Of a DNA stretch of 64,000 nt, positions 1 to 8,517 are shown piece after piece. The position numbers were made by a program, and so were the translations under genes. How positions within the stretch are numbered: the first letter of the stretch is position 1; the number at the start of each line of letters is the position of its first letter. Location of the stretch: contig CAVTEI010000007.1 of assembly GCA_963733765.1 (NCBI GenBank), positions 1-64,000 of the forward strand, in the 5' to 3' direction. The notes under the pieces are model-generated. The model saw only the letters and a program-made list of their open reading frames with translations, was not told the origin of the DNA and made no database searches. Source of the stretch: DATKAS01 sp963733765 (GTDB lineage Bacteria > Actinomycetota > Acidimicrobiia > Acidimicrobiales > DATKAS01).

Positions 1-28
1 TGCTTCGACTTCAAGAGTACGTATTGCT
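1..28 (+). other. Probable untrimmed Nanopore adapter at the contig end
   Basis: The first 28 bases do not continue the gene that follows. They contain, in order, the blocks CTTCG, TTCA and an 11-base run TACGTATTGCT, which match the 3' end of the Oxford Nanopore ligation adapter as I remember it. The coding sequence of the nucleotidyltransferase begins abruptly inside a codon just after this block. This suggests a raw contig end and fits the heavy indel load nearby. Confidence 0.7.
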
Positions 29-30
29 AG

Positions 31-733
31 CCGATGGTCGAGATCGGCCACCGGCCGATCCTCTGGCACATCATGCAGCACTACTCCCACTTCGGGCACC
101 GCGAGTTCATCATCTGCCTGGGCTACAAGGGCGAGTACATCAAGCGGTACTTCGCCGACTCGCTGGCACTCGGGGCGGACGTGACCATCGACTTCGCCAC
201 GAAGTCCGTCGAGGTGCTCGACACGCCCCGCGACGACTGGCGGGTGACGCTCGTCGACACCGGCCAGTGGACCCAGACGGCAGGACGGCTGAGCCGGGTG
301 CAGGCGCTCGTCGGTGACGAGCCGTTCCTGATGACCTACGGCGACGGCGTGTCCGACGTCGACCTCGACGAGCTGGTGGCGTTCCACCAGCCGCATGGGC
401 CGCCTCGCGACGATCACGGCGGTGCGCCCACCGGCCCGCTTCGGCAAGCTGACCATCGAAGACGGACACGTGACCCACTTCGACGAGAAGCCCCAGATGT
501 CCGAGGGTTGGATCAACGGGGGCTTCTTCGTCCTGGAGCCCGGCGTGTTCGACTTCATCCCCGGCGATGTCGACTTCGCGCGGGAGCCGTTGGAGAGCCT
601 CGCCGACGCGGGGCAGCTCAGCGGCTTCTGCCACGAGGGGTTCTGGCAGTGCATGGACACGCCTCGTGACAAGGACCTGCTCAACTCACTGTGGGACAGC
701 GGGCAACCTCCGTGGCAGGTGTGGAAGTCGTAG
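31..733 (+). CDS. rfbF: Glucose-1-phosphate cytidylyltransferase-like nucleotidyltransferase, 5'-truncated, one frameshift
   Basis: Activates hexose-1-phosphate to an NDP-sugar, the first step toward deoxysugars; cytosolic. The protein enters at the conserved PMVEIG..PILWHIM segment, continues through FIICLGYKGEYIKRYF and FLMTYGDGVSDVD, then ends WINGGFFVLEPGVF...GFWQCMDTPRDK, all typical of RfbF (about 255 residues). The N-terminal 20-odd residues with the GxGTR nucleotide loop are missing because the sequence begins here. One extra base near 391 shifts the frame; removing a C gives FHQRMGRLATITAVRP and restores a continuous protein. The 3' end overlaps the following epimerase gene, so the two are probably co-transcribed. 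Confidence 0.88.
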
Positions 734-1344
734 ACCATCCAGACGGTGCCGTGCGGGCAACGTCGATCGACGGTGTGTTCGTGGTGACACCGCGCGTCGC
801 GCGCGACGAGCGGGGCTGGTTCACGCGCACCCTGAACCTCGACTGGTGCCGAGACGCCGGACTCGAAGCCGACTTCGTCCAGCACAACCAGTCGCGCTCG
901 CACCACGGCGTGCTGCGTGGACTGCACGTGCGCGGTGGTCGAGGTGAGACCAAGCTGGTGCGTTGCGCTCGAGGCGCGGTCGTCGACTACGTCGTCGACA
1001 CCCGGCCGTGGTCGCCGACGTTCCGCCGCGTCGAGCGGTTCGAGCTCGACGATGTCGCGCACCACCACCTCTTCCTCTCCCCGTTCATCGCCCACGGGTT
1101 CCAGGTCGTGTCCGACGAGGCCGACATCTGCTACCTGCACTCGCGTCCCTACGAACCCGATGCCGAGCTCGCCGTCGCGTGGAACGACCCCGCACTGAAG
1201 CTGGCCTGGCCGATCGAGCCCCCGATCCTGTCGGCGCGCGATTCGGCCGCTCCCACGCTCGCCGAGATCGACCTCGCCGCCGCCTTTCGAACGGCTCTTG
1301 ACCCGATGCGCCCGACCCGTCAGCCGGCCACACGGCGAGGGTGA
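721..1344 (+). CDS. dTDP-4-dehydrorhamnose 3,5-epimerase family protein (RmlC-like cupin)
   Basis: Epimerises a 4-keto-6-deoxy NDP-sugar at C3 and/or C5. The roughly 207-residue protein shows the family landmarks: DERGWFTRT, FVQHNQSRSHHGVLRGLH with the catalytic-type His, a basic KLVRCARGAVVDYVVD strand, and FLSPFIAHGFQVVSDEADICY with the conserved Tyr. I chose GTG 721, which overlaps the end of the nucleotidyltransferase by 13 bp; GTG 691 or 712 are alternatives in the same frame. The 3' end overlaps the convergent methyltransferase by 25 bp. Neighbours suggest a branched deoxysugar for a surface glycan. The exact sugar cannot be told from sequence. Confidence 0.88.
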   Translation: MEVVDHPDGAVRATSIDGVFVVTPRVARDERGWFTRTLNLDWCRDAGLEADFVQHNQSRSHHGVLRGLHVRGGRGETKLVRCARGAVVDYVVDTRPWSPTFRRVERFELDDVAHHHLFLSPFIAHGFQVVSDEADICYLHSRPYEPDAELAVAWNDPALKLAWPIEPPILSARDSAAPTLAEIDLAAAFRTALDPMRPTRQPATRRG

Positions 1345-2592
1345 GGCACCGGCACATAGAACGTGCCGCCAGCGGCAAGGTAGGCAGCTTGCTGGGCGAC
1401 GATCTCGTCGGCGAAGTTCCACGCGAGCAGCAGGACGTCGTCAGGTTGGTCCTCGAGGAGCACCTCGACCGGCCGGATCGGCAGCCGGCAGCCGGGCATC
1501 AACTTGCCTTGCTTGTGCACGTTCCGGTCGACGACGTAGCCGACGCGGTCGCGGCCGATGCCGGTGCTGTTGAGGAGCGTCGCCCCCTTGGCGGCCGCAC
1601 CGTAGGCAGCCACTCGGCGTCCGCCGGCGCTCAGCCCGTCGAGCAGGACGCGAAGCTCGTCCTGGCACGTCTTCACCCGTTCGGCGAAGTGGGCGTAGTA
1701 GTCGATCGCAGCCATGCCGCCGTCACGCTCCGCGTCGAGCTGGCGCTGACAGCGCAGCGAACGATCGCGATGGCGTCCGATGTGCCACCGCAACGAGCCG
1801 CCGTGGAGGTCCGGGAAGTACTCGACGTCGTTCAGGTGCAGGCCGTGGCGCGTCATGAGCGCGTCGACTGACGAGCACGAGAAGTAGCAGTAGTGCTCGT
1901 GGTAGATCGTGTCGAACTCGACGTGCTCGACGAGGTCGCGCACGTACGGGTTCTCGACGGTCACCAGCCCGTCCTCGGCGAGCAGGGCTGCGAACCCGCC
2001 GACGAAGTCGTTGAGGTCGGGCACGTGCGCCATGACGTTGTTGGCGACGATCACATCGGCCGGTCCGTGCTCGTCCCGCATCGCCTTGGCCTGCTCGACG
2101 CCGAAGAAGCCGAGCATCGGTGGGCACGCCGATCTCGACCGCCGCCGCCACGGGCCGGGCGCGGCATCGATGCCGAGCGCCGGCACACCGGCGGCCACGA
2201 AGTTGCGAAGCAGGTAGCCGTCGTTGCTCGCCACCTCGACGACGAGCGACGACGGACCGAGCGCGCGCGCCGACGATGAGCTGAGTCGACGTGGGACGGC
2301 GGCGTGGGCGCACAGCGCGTCGGAGAACGACGAGTAGTACGGGTACTCCTCGTCGAAGATCCGCTCGGCCGGAAGCGCATGTCCGAGCTGGACAAGCGAG
2401 CACGTCGGGCAGAACACGAGCGTGAGCGGGAAGACGGGGTCGGTCGGCGGCGCATCGAGCGGGTCGACGAGCGCGTTGGCGATCGGCGTCGAGCCCAGCG
2501 ACAGCACCTCGAGCAGCTCTCGCCGCACCGCACGATCGGCACGCGGTCACCACGAGCGACTCGGCATCGGCAGCGGAGCTGTCGACGGTCAC
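1320..2592 (-). CDS. NDP-hexose C-methyltransferase-like SAM methyltransferase with N-terminal zinc domain (one frameshift)
   Basis: Likely adds a methyl group to an NDP-4-keto sugar (TylC3/NovU-type family). The N-terminus has CRSCG and, further on, CPTC, the two halves of the zinc-binding Methyltransf_13 domain. These are followed by a SAM-binding region (LVVEVASNDGYLLRNF), VIVANNVMAHVPDL, a conserved IYHEHYCYFS stretch, and the C-terminal Methyltransf_14 domain with GRRVAAYGAAAKGATLLN. About 420 residues, a normal length. GTG 2592 overlaps the stop of the epimerase gene by four bases (GTGA), implying translational coupling. One indel near 2528 breaks the frame just after CRSCGAA. Confidence 0.85.
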
Positions 2593-3623
2593 GCCCGGTT
2601 CGTCCAGAACAGCTCGTCGTCGATCTGGGCCGTGTCGAGCAGGTGGCGGATCTGGTGGAGTCGTGTGTAGCCGCGCCACCGGTACATCGGCTCGTCGAGG
2701 CCGATGCGGGCGAACACCTCGAGGAGCTCGGCCACACCGCGCTCGACGTTCCACTGGCACGCGAAGCCAGGCAAGGTGGTCTCGATCTTGGTGAAGTCGA
2801 TCCGGTAGTTGCGCTTGTCGTTGCTCGAGTCGCCGAAGCTGAGCGTGCAGCCTGGCACGAGGCCGCCGACGATCTCTGCGATCTGACGGATCTGGTAGTT
2901 CGAGGTCGACGAGCCGACGTTGAAGATCTCGCCGTGCACGAGCTCGCGAGGCGCGTCGAGCACGCACGACACCGCGGCGGCCACGTCGAGCAGGTGGACG
3001 AACGGCCGCCACGGGGTGCCGTCGCTCGTCATCCGGATCTCGTGGTAGAGGTACGCCGTCGCGGCGAGGTCGTTGACGACCAGGTCGAAGCGCTGCCGCG
3101 GCGACGCGCCGTACACCGTGGCGTTGCGAAGGAACGTCGGCGAGAAGTCGTCGTCGGCGAGCGCGCCGACCGCCTCCTCGACGAGCACCTTGCACCGCGC
3201 GTACGCGGTGAGCGGCTCGACCGGATCGCCTTCCTTGGTCGGTCGATCGCCTGACACGCCGTACACGCTGCACGACGACATCTGCACGAAGCGCTCGACG
3301 CCCGCCTGCTTGGCCAGCTCGGCGAGACGCACGGTGCCGTGGTGGTTGATGCGATACGTGACCTGCTCGTCGAGCTCGCCGACCGGATCGTTCGAGACCT
3401 CGCCGAGATGGACGACGGCGTCGAAGCCGGCGAGGTCCTCCAGCTCCACATGGCGGATGTCCTTGGTGAGCATCGCCGGACGCAGGTCGGTGCTGGCGTA
3501 GAGCCAGCCGACGCGGTGGAAGCCGCTGTCGAGGCCGACCACATCGAACCCGGCGCGCATCAGATGGTCTCCCAGCGGCACGCCGATGTAGCCGTCCGCG
3601 CCAGTCAGGAGCACTCTCGCCAT
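2589..3623 (-). CDS. NAD-dependent epimerase/dehydratase (extended SDR)
   Basis: Uninterrupted 344-residue extended short-chain dehydrogenase acting on an NDP-sugar. It has the N-terminal Rossmann motif TGADGYIG, the catalytic SSCSVYG serine segment and a YxxxK pair in YARCK; the C-terminal substrate domain is complete. It belongs to the group commonly found with sugar C-methyltransferases, consistent with the GTGA overlap into the downstream methyltransferase. The gene diverges from the 2OG oxygenase gene across about 105 bp, which should hold the promoters for both directions. The reaction (4-reduction, epimerisation or dehydration) is not decidable from sequence. Confidence 0.88.
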   Translation of the reverse strand: MARVLLTGADGYIGVPLGDHLMRAGFDVVGLDSGFHRVGWLYASTDLRPAMLTKDIRHVELEDLAGFDAVVHLGEVSNDPVGELDEQVTYRINHHGTVRLAELAKQAGVERFVQMSSCSVYGVSGDRPTKEGDPVEPLTAYARCKVLVEEAVGALADDDFSPTFLRNATVYGASPRQRFDLVVNDLAATAYLYHEIRMTSDGTPWRPFVHLLDVAAAVSCVLDAPRELVHGEIFNVGSSTSNYQIRQIAEIVGGLVPGCTLSFGDSSNDKRNYRIDFTKIETTLPGFACQWNVERGVAELLEVFARIGLDEPMYRWRGYTRLHQIRHLLDTAQIDDELFWTNRA

Positions 3624-3728
3624 CGTTCACAGCATCGCACGGAGCACGGTCACCGACGGTGGTTGGCTGGCCAGTGTGGGCGGTACCATCTAGGGGTCGA
3701 CACGGCGGGCGACTCACGGGGAGAGCAA

Positions 3729-4524
3729 ATGAGCGGCGCGGATCCCCTCGGCGTCTTTGACGACCATGCGTACTCGGCGTTGGCCGTCGCGAGCGCGGAG
3801 CGATACCAGACGGCCGAGCCGTTTCCCCACGGCGTCTACGACGACTTCCTGCCGCACGACCTCGCCGTCCGGCTCGCCGAGTCGTTCCCGACGTTCGACT
3901 CGATCGAGTGGGTCGTGCGCGACAACGAGCAGAACCGCCGGGTGTACCAGCACGACGAGACGAAGCTCCCCGCGCTGCACCGGCAGATGCTCCGGGAGCT
4001 CAACAGCCGGCAGTTCCTGCTGTTCGTCGAGACGCTCACCGGCATCGACAACCTGATCCCCGATCCGTACTTCATCGGCGGCGGCGTCCACCTCAGCGGG
4101 CCCGGCGACTTCCTGAAGATCCACGCGGACTTCAACTGGCACCACAAGCTCCAGGCCTACCGTCGGGTCAACGCGCTGCTCTACCTGTCCGAGACGTGGG
4201 AAGAGGAATGGGGCGGGGCGATCGAGTTCTGGGACCGGGAGATGACCGGTCCGGTCGACCAGCGCCTTTCCCCGCTTCAACCGCCTCGTCGTGTTCTCGA
4301 CGAGCGAGCACTCGAACCATGGCCAGCGTGTGCCGAACACCTGCCCGCCCGGCGTGCACCCGGAAGGTCCTCAACCTCTACTACTACTCGACCCACCGCG
4401 ACGACGAGGACGCCGCGCCGATCCGCACTTCACCTTGTACAAGACCGAAGCCTCGCCGTTCGCGACGCAGCTCGGCGCCGACTACCGAGCCGGCGCGGAG
4501 CGCGCCGACGCGAGCTCACGGTGA
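3729..4524 (+). CDS. 2-oxoglutarate/Fe(II) oxygenase, prolyl-4-hydroxylase-like (several frameshifts)
   Basis: Predicted non-heme iron hydroxylase. Iron ligands are visible as HADFNWH (HxD) at about residues 135-141 and a distal His in STSEHSNHGQR, followed by PNTCPPG and a conserved Arg/YYYSTHR segment that would bind 2-oxoglutarate. ATG 3729 is preceded by a GGGGAGAG ribosome site. At least two indels (about 4260-4290 and 4365-4430) split the C-terminal half across frames; joined, the protein is about 264 residues. The stop overlaps the aminotransferase start by four bases (GTGA). Such enzymes recur in glycan clusters; the substrate (sugar, lipid or peptide) is unknown. Confidence 0.8.
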
Positions 4525-5823
4525 GCGCGAGCCGGCCGCTGATCGCCGACGACGCAGTGGTCGGGCCGCGCCCCGGCACGATCCCGGTCGCGGGGCCGTG
4601 GATCACCGAGCGCGAGGTCGAGGCCGTCGCGGCCGCCGCCCGGCAGCTCCTGGTACGACGACGCCACCGTCGAGAGCCGGGCGTTCGAAGCCGAGTTCGC
4701 CGCGGCAGTCGGACGTGAGCATGCGATCGCGCTTCCGTCCTGCACGAGTGGGCTGCACCTCGGCCTCATGGCGCTCGGCATCGGCCCGGGCGACGAGGTG
4801 GTCGTGCCCGAGACGACGTGGATCGCGACCGCGGCCCCGATCGACTACGTCGGCGCCACGCCGATCTTCGCCGACGTCGAGCCCGACACGTGGTGCGCCT
4901 CGATCGAGTCGGTGCGGGCGGTGCTCACGCCGCGCACCAAGGCGATCATGCTCGTCGACCTGTACGGCGGCTTCCCCGATCTCGTCGCGTTCGAAGCGCT
5001 CGCAGCGGAGCATGACATCGCGCTCATCGAGGACGCCGCCGAGGCGGCAGGCGGCTGGCATGCGGGCCGCGCCGCGGGCTCGTTCGGTCGGCTCTCGACG
5101 TTCAGCTTCCACGGCTCCAAGACCCTGACGACGGGCGAGGGGGGCATGGTGCTGTGCGACGACAGCGACCTCAACGAACGGATGCGGTTCCTTCGCGACC
5201 ACGGCCGCCTCCCGGGCGACGTGTCGTTCCGGAGCGTCGAGGTCGGCTGGAAGTACAAGATGAGCGAGTTGCAGGCCGCGCTCGGGCGGGTGCAGCTCGA
5301 CCGCATCGAGGAGCTGATCGCCAGGAAGCGCGAGATCTTCGGCTGGTACGAGGAGCGACTCGAGGGCCTTCCGCTGCAGCTCAACTTCGAGCGCCCCGGC
5401 GAGCGGGCCACGTACTGGATGGTCACCGCGATCTTCGACGAGGCGACGGGAGTGACGGGAGAAGCGCCGCGCGAGCACTGGCGGCTCACGGGATCGCCAC
5501 GCGTCCCTTCTTCCCGCCGCTCAGCTCGCTTCCGGCGTTCGCCGCCTCGCCGGACGTCGCGCGGGCGAGCCGCGCAGAACCCGGTCAGCTACGCCCTGGC
5601 CGCGAGAGGCATCAACCTTCCGTCGGCGCTGATGCTGTCCGAAGCCGACGTCGAACGGGTCGGCGACAGGTCATCCGACCGCTCGTCGGCGCCAGGACGA
5701 CTCGTCCGCGGAGCGACGATCGCTATGCAGTCCGCGGTGGGGGGAGAGCGTTCGTCGCGTCCGGCGGTGTCGCCGCCGACCGCCGCGTGCGACCGGGGAC
5801 CTCGTCATGCCGTCCGACCGTGA
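4521..5823 (+). CDS. DegT/DnrJ/EryC1 PLP-dependent sugar aminotransferase (several frameshifts)
   Basis: Transaminates a keto NDP-sugar. The core reads clearly: EHAIALPSCTSGLHLGL, VVVPETTWIATA, DLYGGFPD, IEDAAEAAGG and FSFHGSKTLTTGEGG, where the Lys forms the PLP aldimine, then YKMSELQAALG. GTG 4521 overlaps the previous stop (GTGA). Indels lie near 4640-4660 and 5500, where the HGIATRPFFPPLSSLP segment is in another frame, and again near 5670. The true C-terminus should be close to VIRPLVG around 5690; the only nearby stop is at 5823, overlapping the next gene. Length fits about 390-430 residues. Likely makes an amino sugar for a surface glycan. Confidence 0.85.
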
Positions 5824-6793
5824 GCGTCGTCACTCCCTTCTACAACACGGGCGACTATCTCGAACAATGCATCGAGAGCGTGCTCGCTCAGACGTTCGAG
5901 GACTTCGAGTACATCCTCGTCGACAACCACAGCACCGATCGAGGGCCGCGAGATTGCGTCGCGAGCTACGCGCAAGAAGGACGAGCGGATCAGCCTCGTC
6001 AGCCCCCCGGTTCCTGTCGCAGTGCGACAACTTCAACTTCGCGCTGCAGGCAGATCTCGCAGAATCGACGTACTGCAAGATGGTGCTCGCTGACGACTGG
6101 CTGTATCCGCAGTGTCTCGCCGAGATGGTCGCGCTCGCCGAGGCGAACCCGAGCGTCGGCATCGTCAGCTCGTACACGCTCGCCGAGACGACGTGTGGGG
6201 TGCAGGCCTGCCGTGTCGACCGCACCGTGTACTCGGGTCACGAAGTGGCCACGCGCACATCTCGTCGACGGCATCTTTCCCTATGGAAACAAATCCACTG
6301 TCATGTACCGCGCCGACATCGTCCGCGGGCGCCAACCGTTCTTCGTGAGTCGACCGTGTTCTTCGACACCGACGCGGCACTGCGAATCCTCGCGAATCAC
6401 GACTTTGGCTTCGTCCACCAGGTGCTCAGCTACTTCCGCGGTCCACCGGCAGTCGATCACGAGCATCGACGCAAGGACTACACGCCCATCGCTGCCGACC
6501 ACATGATTGCAATGCGCAACCACGGTCCCACGTTTCTCACTCCGACTGAGAATTCGCGATCGGTCGTGCGACGACGAGATGGTTCTACGAAGGTCTCGGC
6601 CGGCAGCGGCTTCGCGAGCTCTTCTCAACGCGCAACGAGGACTACTGGGAGTACCAGCGAGCGCGGTGCCTGGCTGCGGCGGGGATGGCGCTCCAGCCGC
6701 TGCGCGGTGTGGAAGGGGGCTGCTCGGGCGCGTGGCGATCTCGTTCCTTCACCCCCGCTGATGCACCGTTACGCCGACTCAAGGGGTCCTTGA
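5807..6793 (+). CDS. Family 2 glycosyltransferase (GT-A fold; multiple frameshifts)
   Basis: Transfers a sugar from an NDP donor. The N-terminus is classic GT2: TVSVVTPFYNTGDYLEQ, VLAQTFEDFEYILVDNHSTD, then FALQADLAESTYCKMVLADDWLYP with the DD metal-binding pair. Later segments STVMYRADIV, FFDTDAALRILANHDFGFVHQ and RRKDYTPIAADHMIAMRNHGP are in three frames. ATG 5807 becomes the natural start if one extra G is removed just after it (MPSTVSVVTPFYN). At least five indels. The C-terminal WFYEGLGRQRLRE segment is duplicated about 600 bp downstream. Confidence 0.8.
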   Translation: MPSDRERRHSLLQHGRLSRTMHRERARSDVRGLRVHPRRQPQHRSRAARLRRELRARRTSGSASSAPRFLSQCDNFNFALQADLAESTYCKMVLADDWLYPQCLAEMVALAEANPSVGIVSSYTLAETTCGVQACRVDRTVYSGHEVATRTSRRRHLSLWKQIHCHVPRRHRPRAPTVLRESTVFFDTDAALRILANHDFGFVHQVLSYFRGPPAVDHEHRRKDYTPIAADHMIAMRNHGPTFLTPTENSRSVVRRRDGSTKVSAGSGFASSSQRATRTTGSTSERGAWLRRGWRSSRCAVWKGAARARGDLVPSPPLMHRYADSRGP

Positions 6794-6808
6794 AGCACAC
6801 ACGCTGAA
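6784..6808 (+). repeat. 25-bp direct repeat, copy 1
   Basis: An identical 25-base string starting GGGTCCTTGAAGC occurs here and at 7408-7432, each following the homologous 3' end of a glycosyltransferase reading frame. Similarity continues past the identical core (AGGTACTGCTGG against AAGGTCCTGCTGG). The pair marks the ends of a diverged tandem duplication with a period of about 624 bp. Confidence 0.85.
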
Positions 6809-6895
6809 GGTACTGCTGGCAAGGCGCTGAGTCGCTTCGGAGATCGGACCGACGTCAGGATCTAAGGGTGCTACGAACTCGACGGCCTGCCGCAC

Positions 6896-7417
6896 GTGCT
6901 GCTGCCCGACGCGACTGACCCGCATCGACGGAGTCGGAGCCGCTTGTCGGTACAAGATCTTGTTGAGGCAACCTGGATCTTCGACACGGACGCTCTTCTC
7001 CGATTCTCGGCGCAACACGACGTTGGCTTCATCCACCAAATCCTCAGCGAATTCACGATCCATCGGAGTCGATCACGAATGCAACGAAGAACTACACGCC
7101 AGATCTCGCCGGACTCCATGATCGCCCTGCGAAATAGCGTGCCCCACATTCCGTCAGCACCGACGAGCTCGCCAACGGGAACGACGACCGAGTAACTCGT
7201 TCTATGAAGGTCTCGGGCGGCAGCGGCTACACGGCAAGTCTCGTCGAGGGCAACGAGGTACGACTGGCACGTATCCAGTCGCGCGTGCCGGCTGCGGCGG
7301 GTCATAGCGAACTCCGAGCGGCACCTTGACCGCATATGGAAGTCGCGGCCGTTCGTACGCCGGGAACGCGCGCTGACGCCAAACCGAGAGTTACGCTTGC
7401 TCGATGTGGGTCCTTGA
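6896..7417 (+). pseudogene. Duplicated C-terminal fragment of a family 2 glycosyltransferase
   Basis: This stretch encodes a diverged second copy of the C-terminal half of the preceding glycosyltransferase: IFDTDALLRFSAQHDVGFIHQ against FFDTDAALRILANHDFGFVHQ, then SPDSMIALRNSVPH against AADHMIAMRNHGP, then SFYEGLGRQRL against WFYEGLGRQRL. The N-terminal GT-A half with the nucleotide-binding site is absent upstream (only about 100 bases separate the copies), so it cannot encode a working transferase alone. A stop falls inside the 25-bp repeat at 7415. Either a genuine degenerate tandem duplication or a misassembled second gene. Confidence 0.6.
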
Positions 7418-7432
7418 AGCACACACGCTGAA
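7408..7432 (+). repeat. 25-bp direct repeat, copy 2
   Basis: Second copy of the repeat at 6784-6808; the first 25 bases are identical. It overlaps the stop of the glycosyltransferase remnant. Confidence 0.85.
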
Positions 7433-7508
7433 AGGTCCTGCTGGAACGCGGAGTGGTCATCATCGAGGATCGGACCGACGACTGTTCGTCGACTTGTCGA
7501 GGGCATCG

Positions 7509-8065
7509 CTACGAGACCCTAAAATCTTCGTCTACGGACCCATGAGCATCGGCGGCTTGAGACCCTTCTCGAGGACGAAGTCGTGAAAAGCGTCGGACCA
7601 ATCCACGTCATCTCTCGTCAAGACCCACCAGAGCGCAACTTGCTCCAGGCGAGTTCGAATTCGCGCCATTGCTCAATCACGCATGCTGATTGCAATCGTG
7701 GAGGAAGAAATCCAGAGTCGAAATTCATCAAACACGTCTGCGCAGGAATTGGGACGGCCAGCGTCATGACGTGCAATCATACCGAGCGCGAACGGTCGGA
7801 GATGAACAACTCGACGTCATCAGCGACATCAATGCTGTGAAGTCGTCCTTCGCCGTTGGACTCCATGGCCGCCAAGGATGATGGAACCCGAAAGGCCGTC
7901 GGCACACCGGATTCGAGTACCACCGTACGGGCGAAGGTGCCGGATGGGTTGCGTCGAGGAATGTGCGCTGGCGCCCTCCAGGTAGTAGTCAGGATAGACA
8001 CGGTCGTCGTCCTTCGCCCGCTCGGACATCATCGAGCGCATCACGGGCTTCAGCCACCATCGCAT
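7509..8065 (-). CDS. Class I SAM-dependent methyltransferase (Methyltransf_24-like), badly frameshifted
   Basis: No long open frame covers this gene, but its pieces line up in order on the minus strand. The N-terminus is MKP-like (WLKPVMRSMMSERAK) at 8065. Next comes a SAM-binding strand-loop read in a second frame (TVVLESGVPTAF, ALESNGEGRLHSIDVADD after correction), then LDFFLHDCNQHA, EFELAWSKLRSGG and DDVDWSDAFHDFVLEKG near 7560-7660. This is the order seen in Methyltransf_24 glycan methyltransferases of about 200 residues. At least four indels are needed. It lies antisense between the sugar cluster and the exported protein. Sequence errors explain it better than decay, because motif spacing is preserved. 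Confidence 0.5.
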
Positions 8066-8517
8066 TGGCTCACGGTCGGTTCAGATGTCGAACGCAGCAC
8101 TCGAGCATCGGCACAGGTTCCGTGCTCCAGGACCCAGCGTCTCGGCAAGGACTCGAACCGGTTCGGTAACCGTCGCGGACGCCGCACTGTGATCACGCCC
8201 CGTGGCACGCTCCCATGCCGTGCCAAGATGTCTCGAGGTTCTCGATGTCGAAGCTTACCATCGGAATGTCAGAATACCGCCCCAGTGACGGGGCCGGCCG
8301 TCGGTCGGATAACTCGTCCCCGCTCTCGCTTCGCACCACCTCGGACAAGCTCGTCATCGAAGCCGGACGCAGATCCCGTCAGTCGTCTGACCGGGAAGGC
8401 TGGCGCCGGCGTCAACGAGACGCGGGCTGACGTCGGCGACGTCCGCCCGGAGCTATCGTGGTTGTGCCGCGGTCGGTGGCAGTCGGAACCGGCCACCGAC
8501 ATCAAGGAGACCCCGGG
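8066..8517. other. No gene supported; possible shattered minus-strand coding region
   Basis: About 450 bases upstream of the first exported-protein gene. A minus-strand stretch starting near 8370 (MTSLSEVV..., about 50 residues) has coding-like composition but ends quickly, and I cannot place it in a family. No tRNA, terminator or clear repeat is visible. The last 20 bases hold the AAGGAG ribosome site of the next gene. Confidence 0.4.

Noticed and set aside
1723..3717. 664-codon open frame on the minus strand covering the methyltransferase and epimerase
   Set aside because: Arg-rich shadow frame of two well-supported genes; only its short CRSCG part belongs to a real protein, joined there by a frameshift.
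8090..8260. Minus-strand LPRRWVLEH segment reminiscent of an IS5-type transposase C-terminus
   Set aside because: Only about eight residues match, with no DDE motifs, terminal inverted repeats or target duplications around it.
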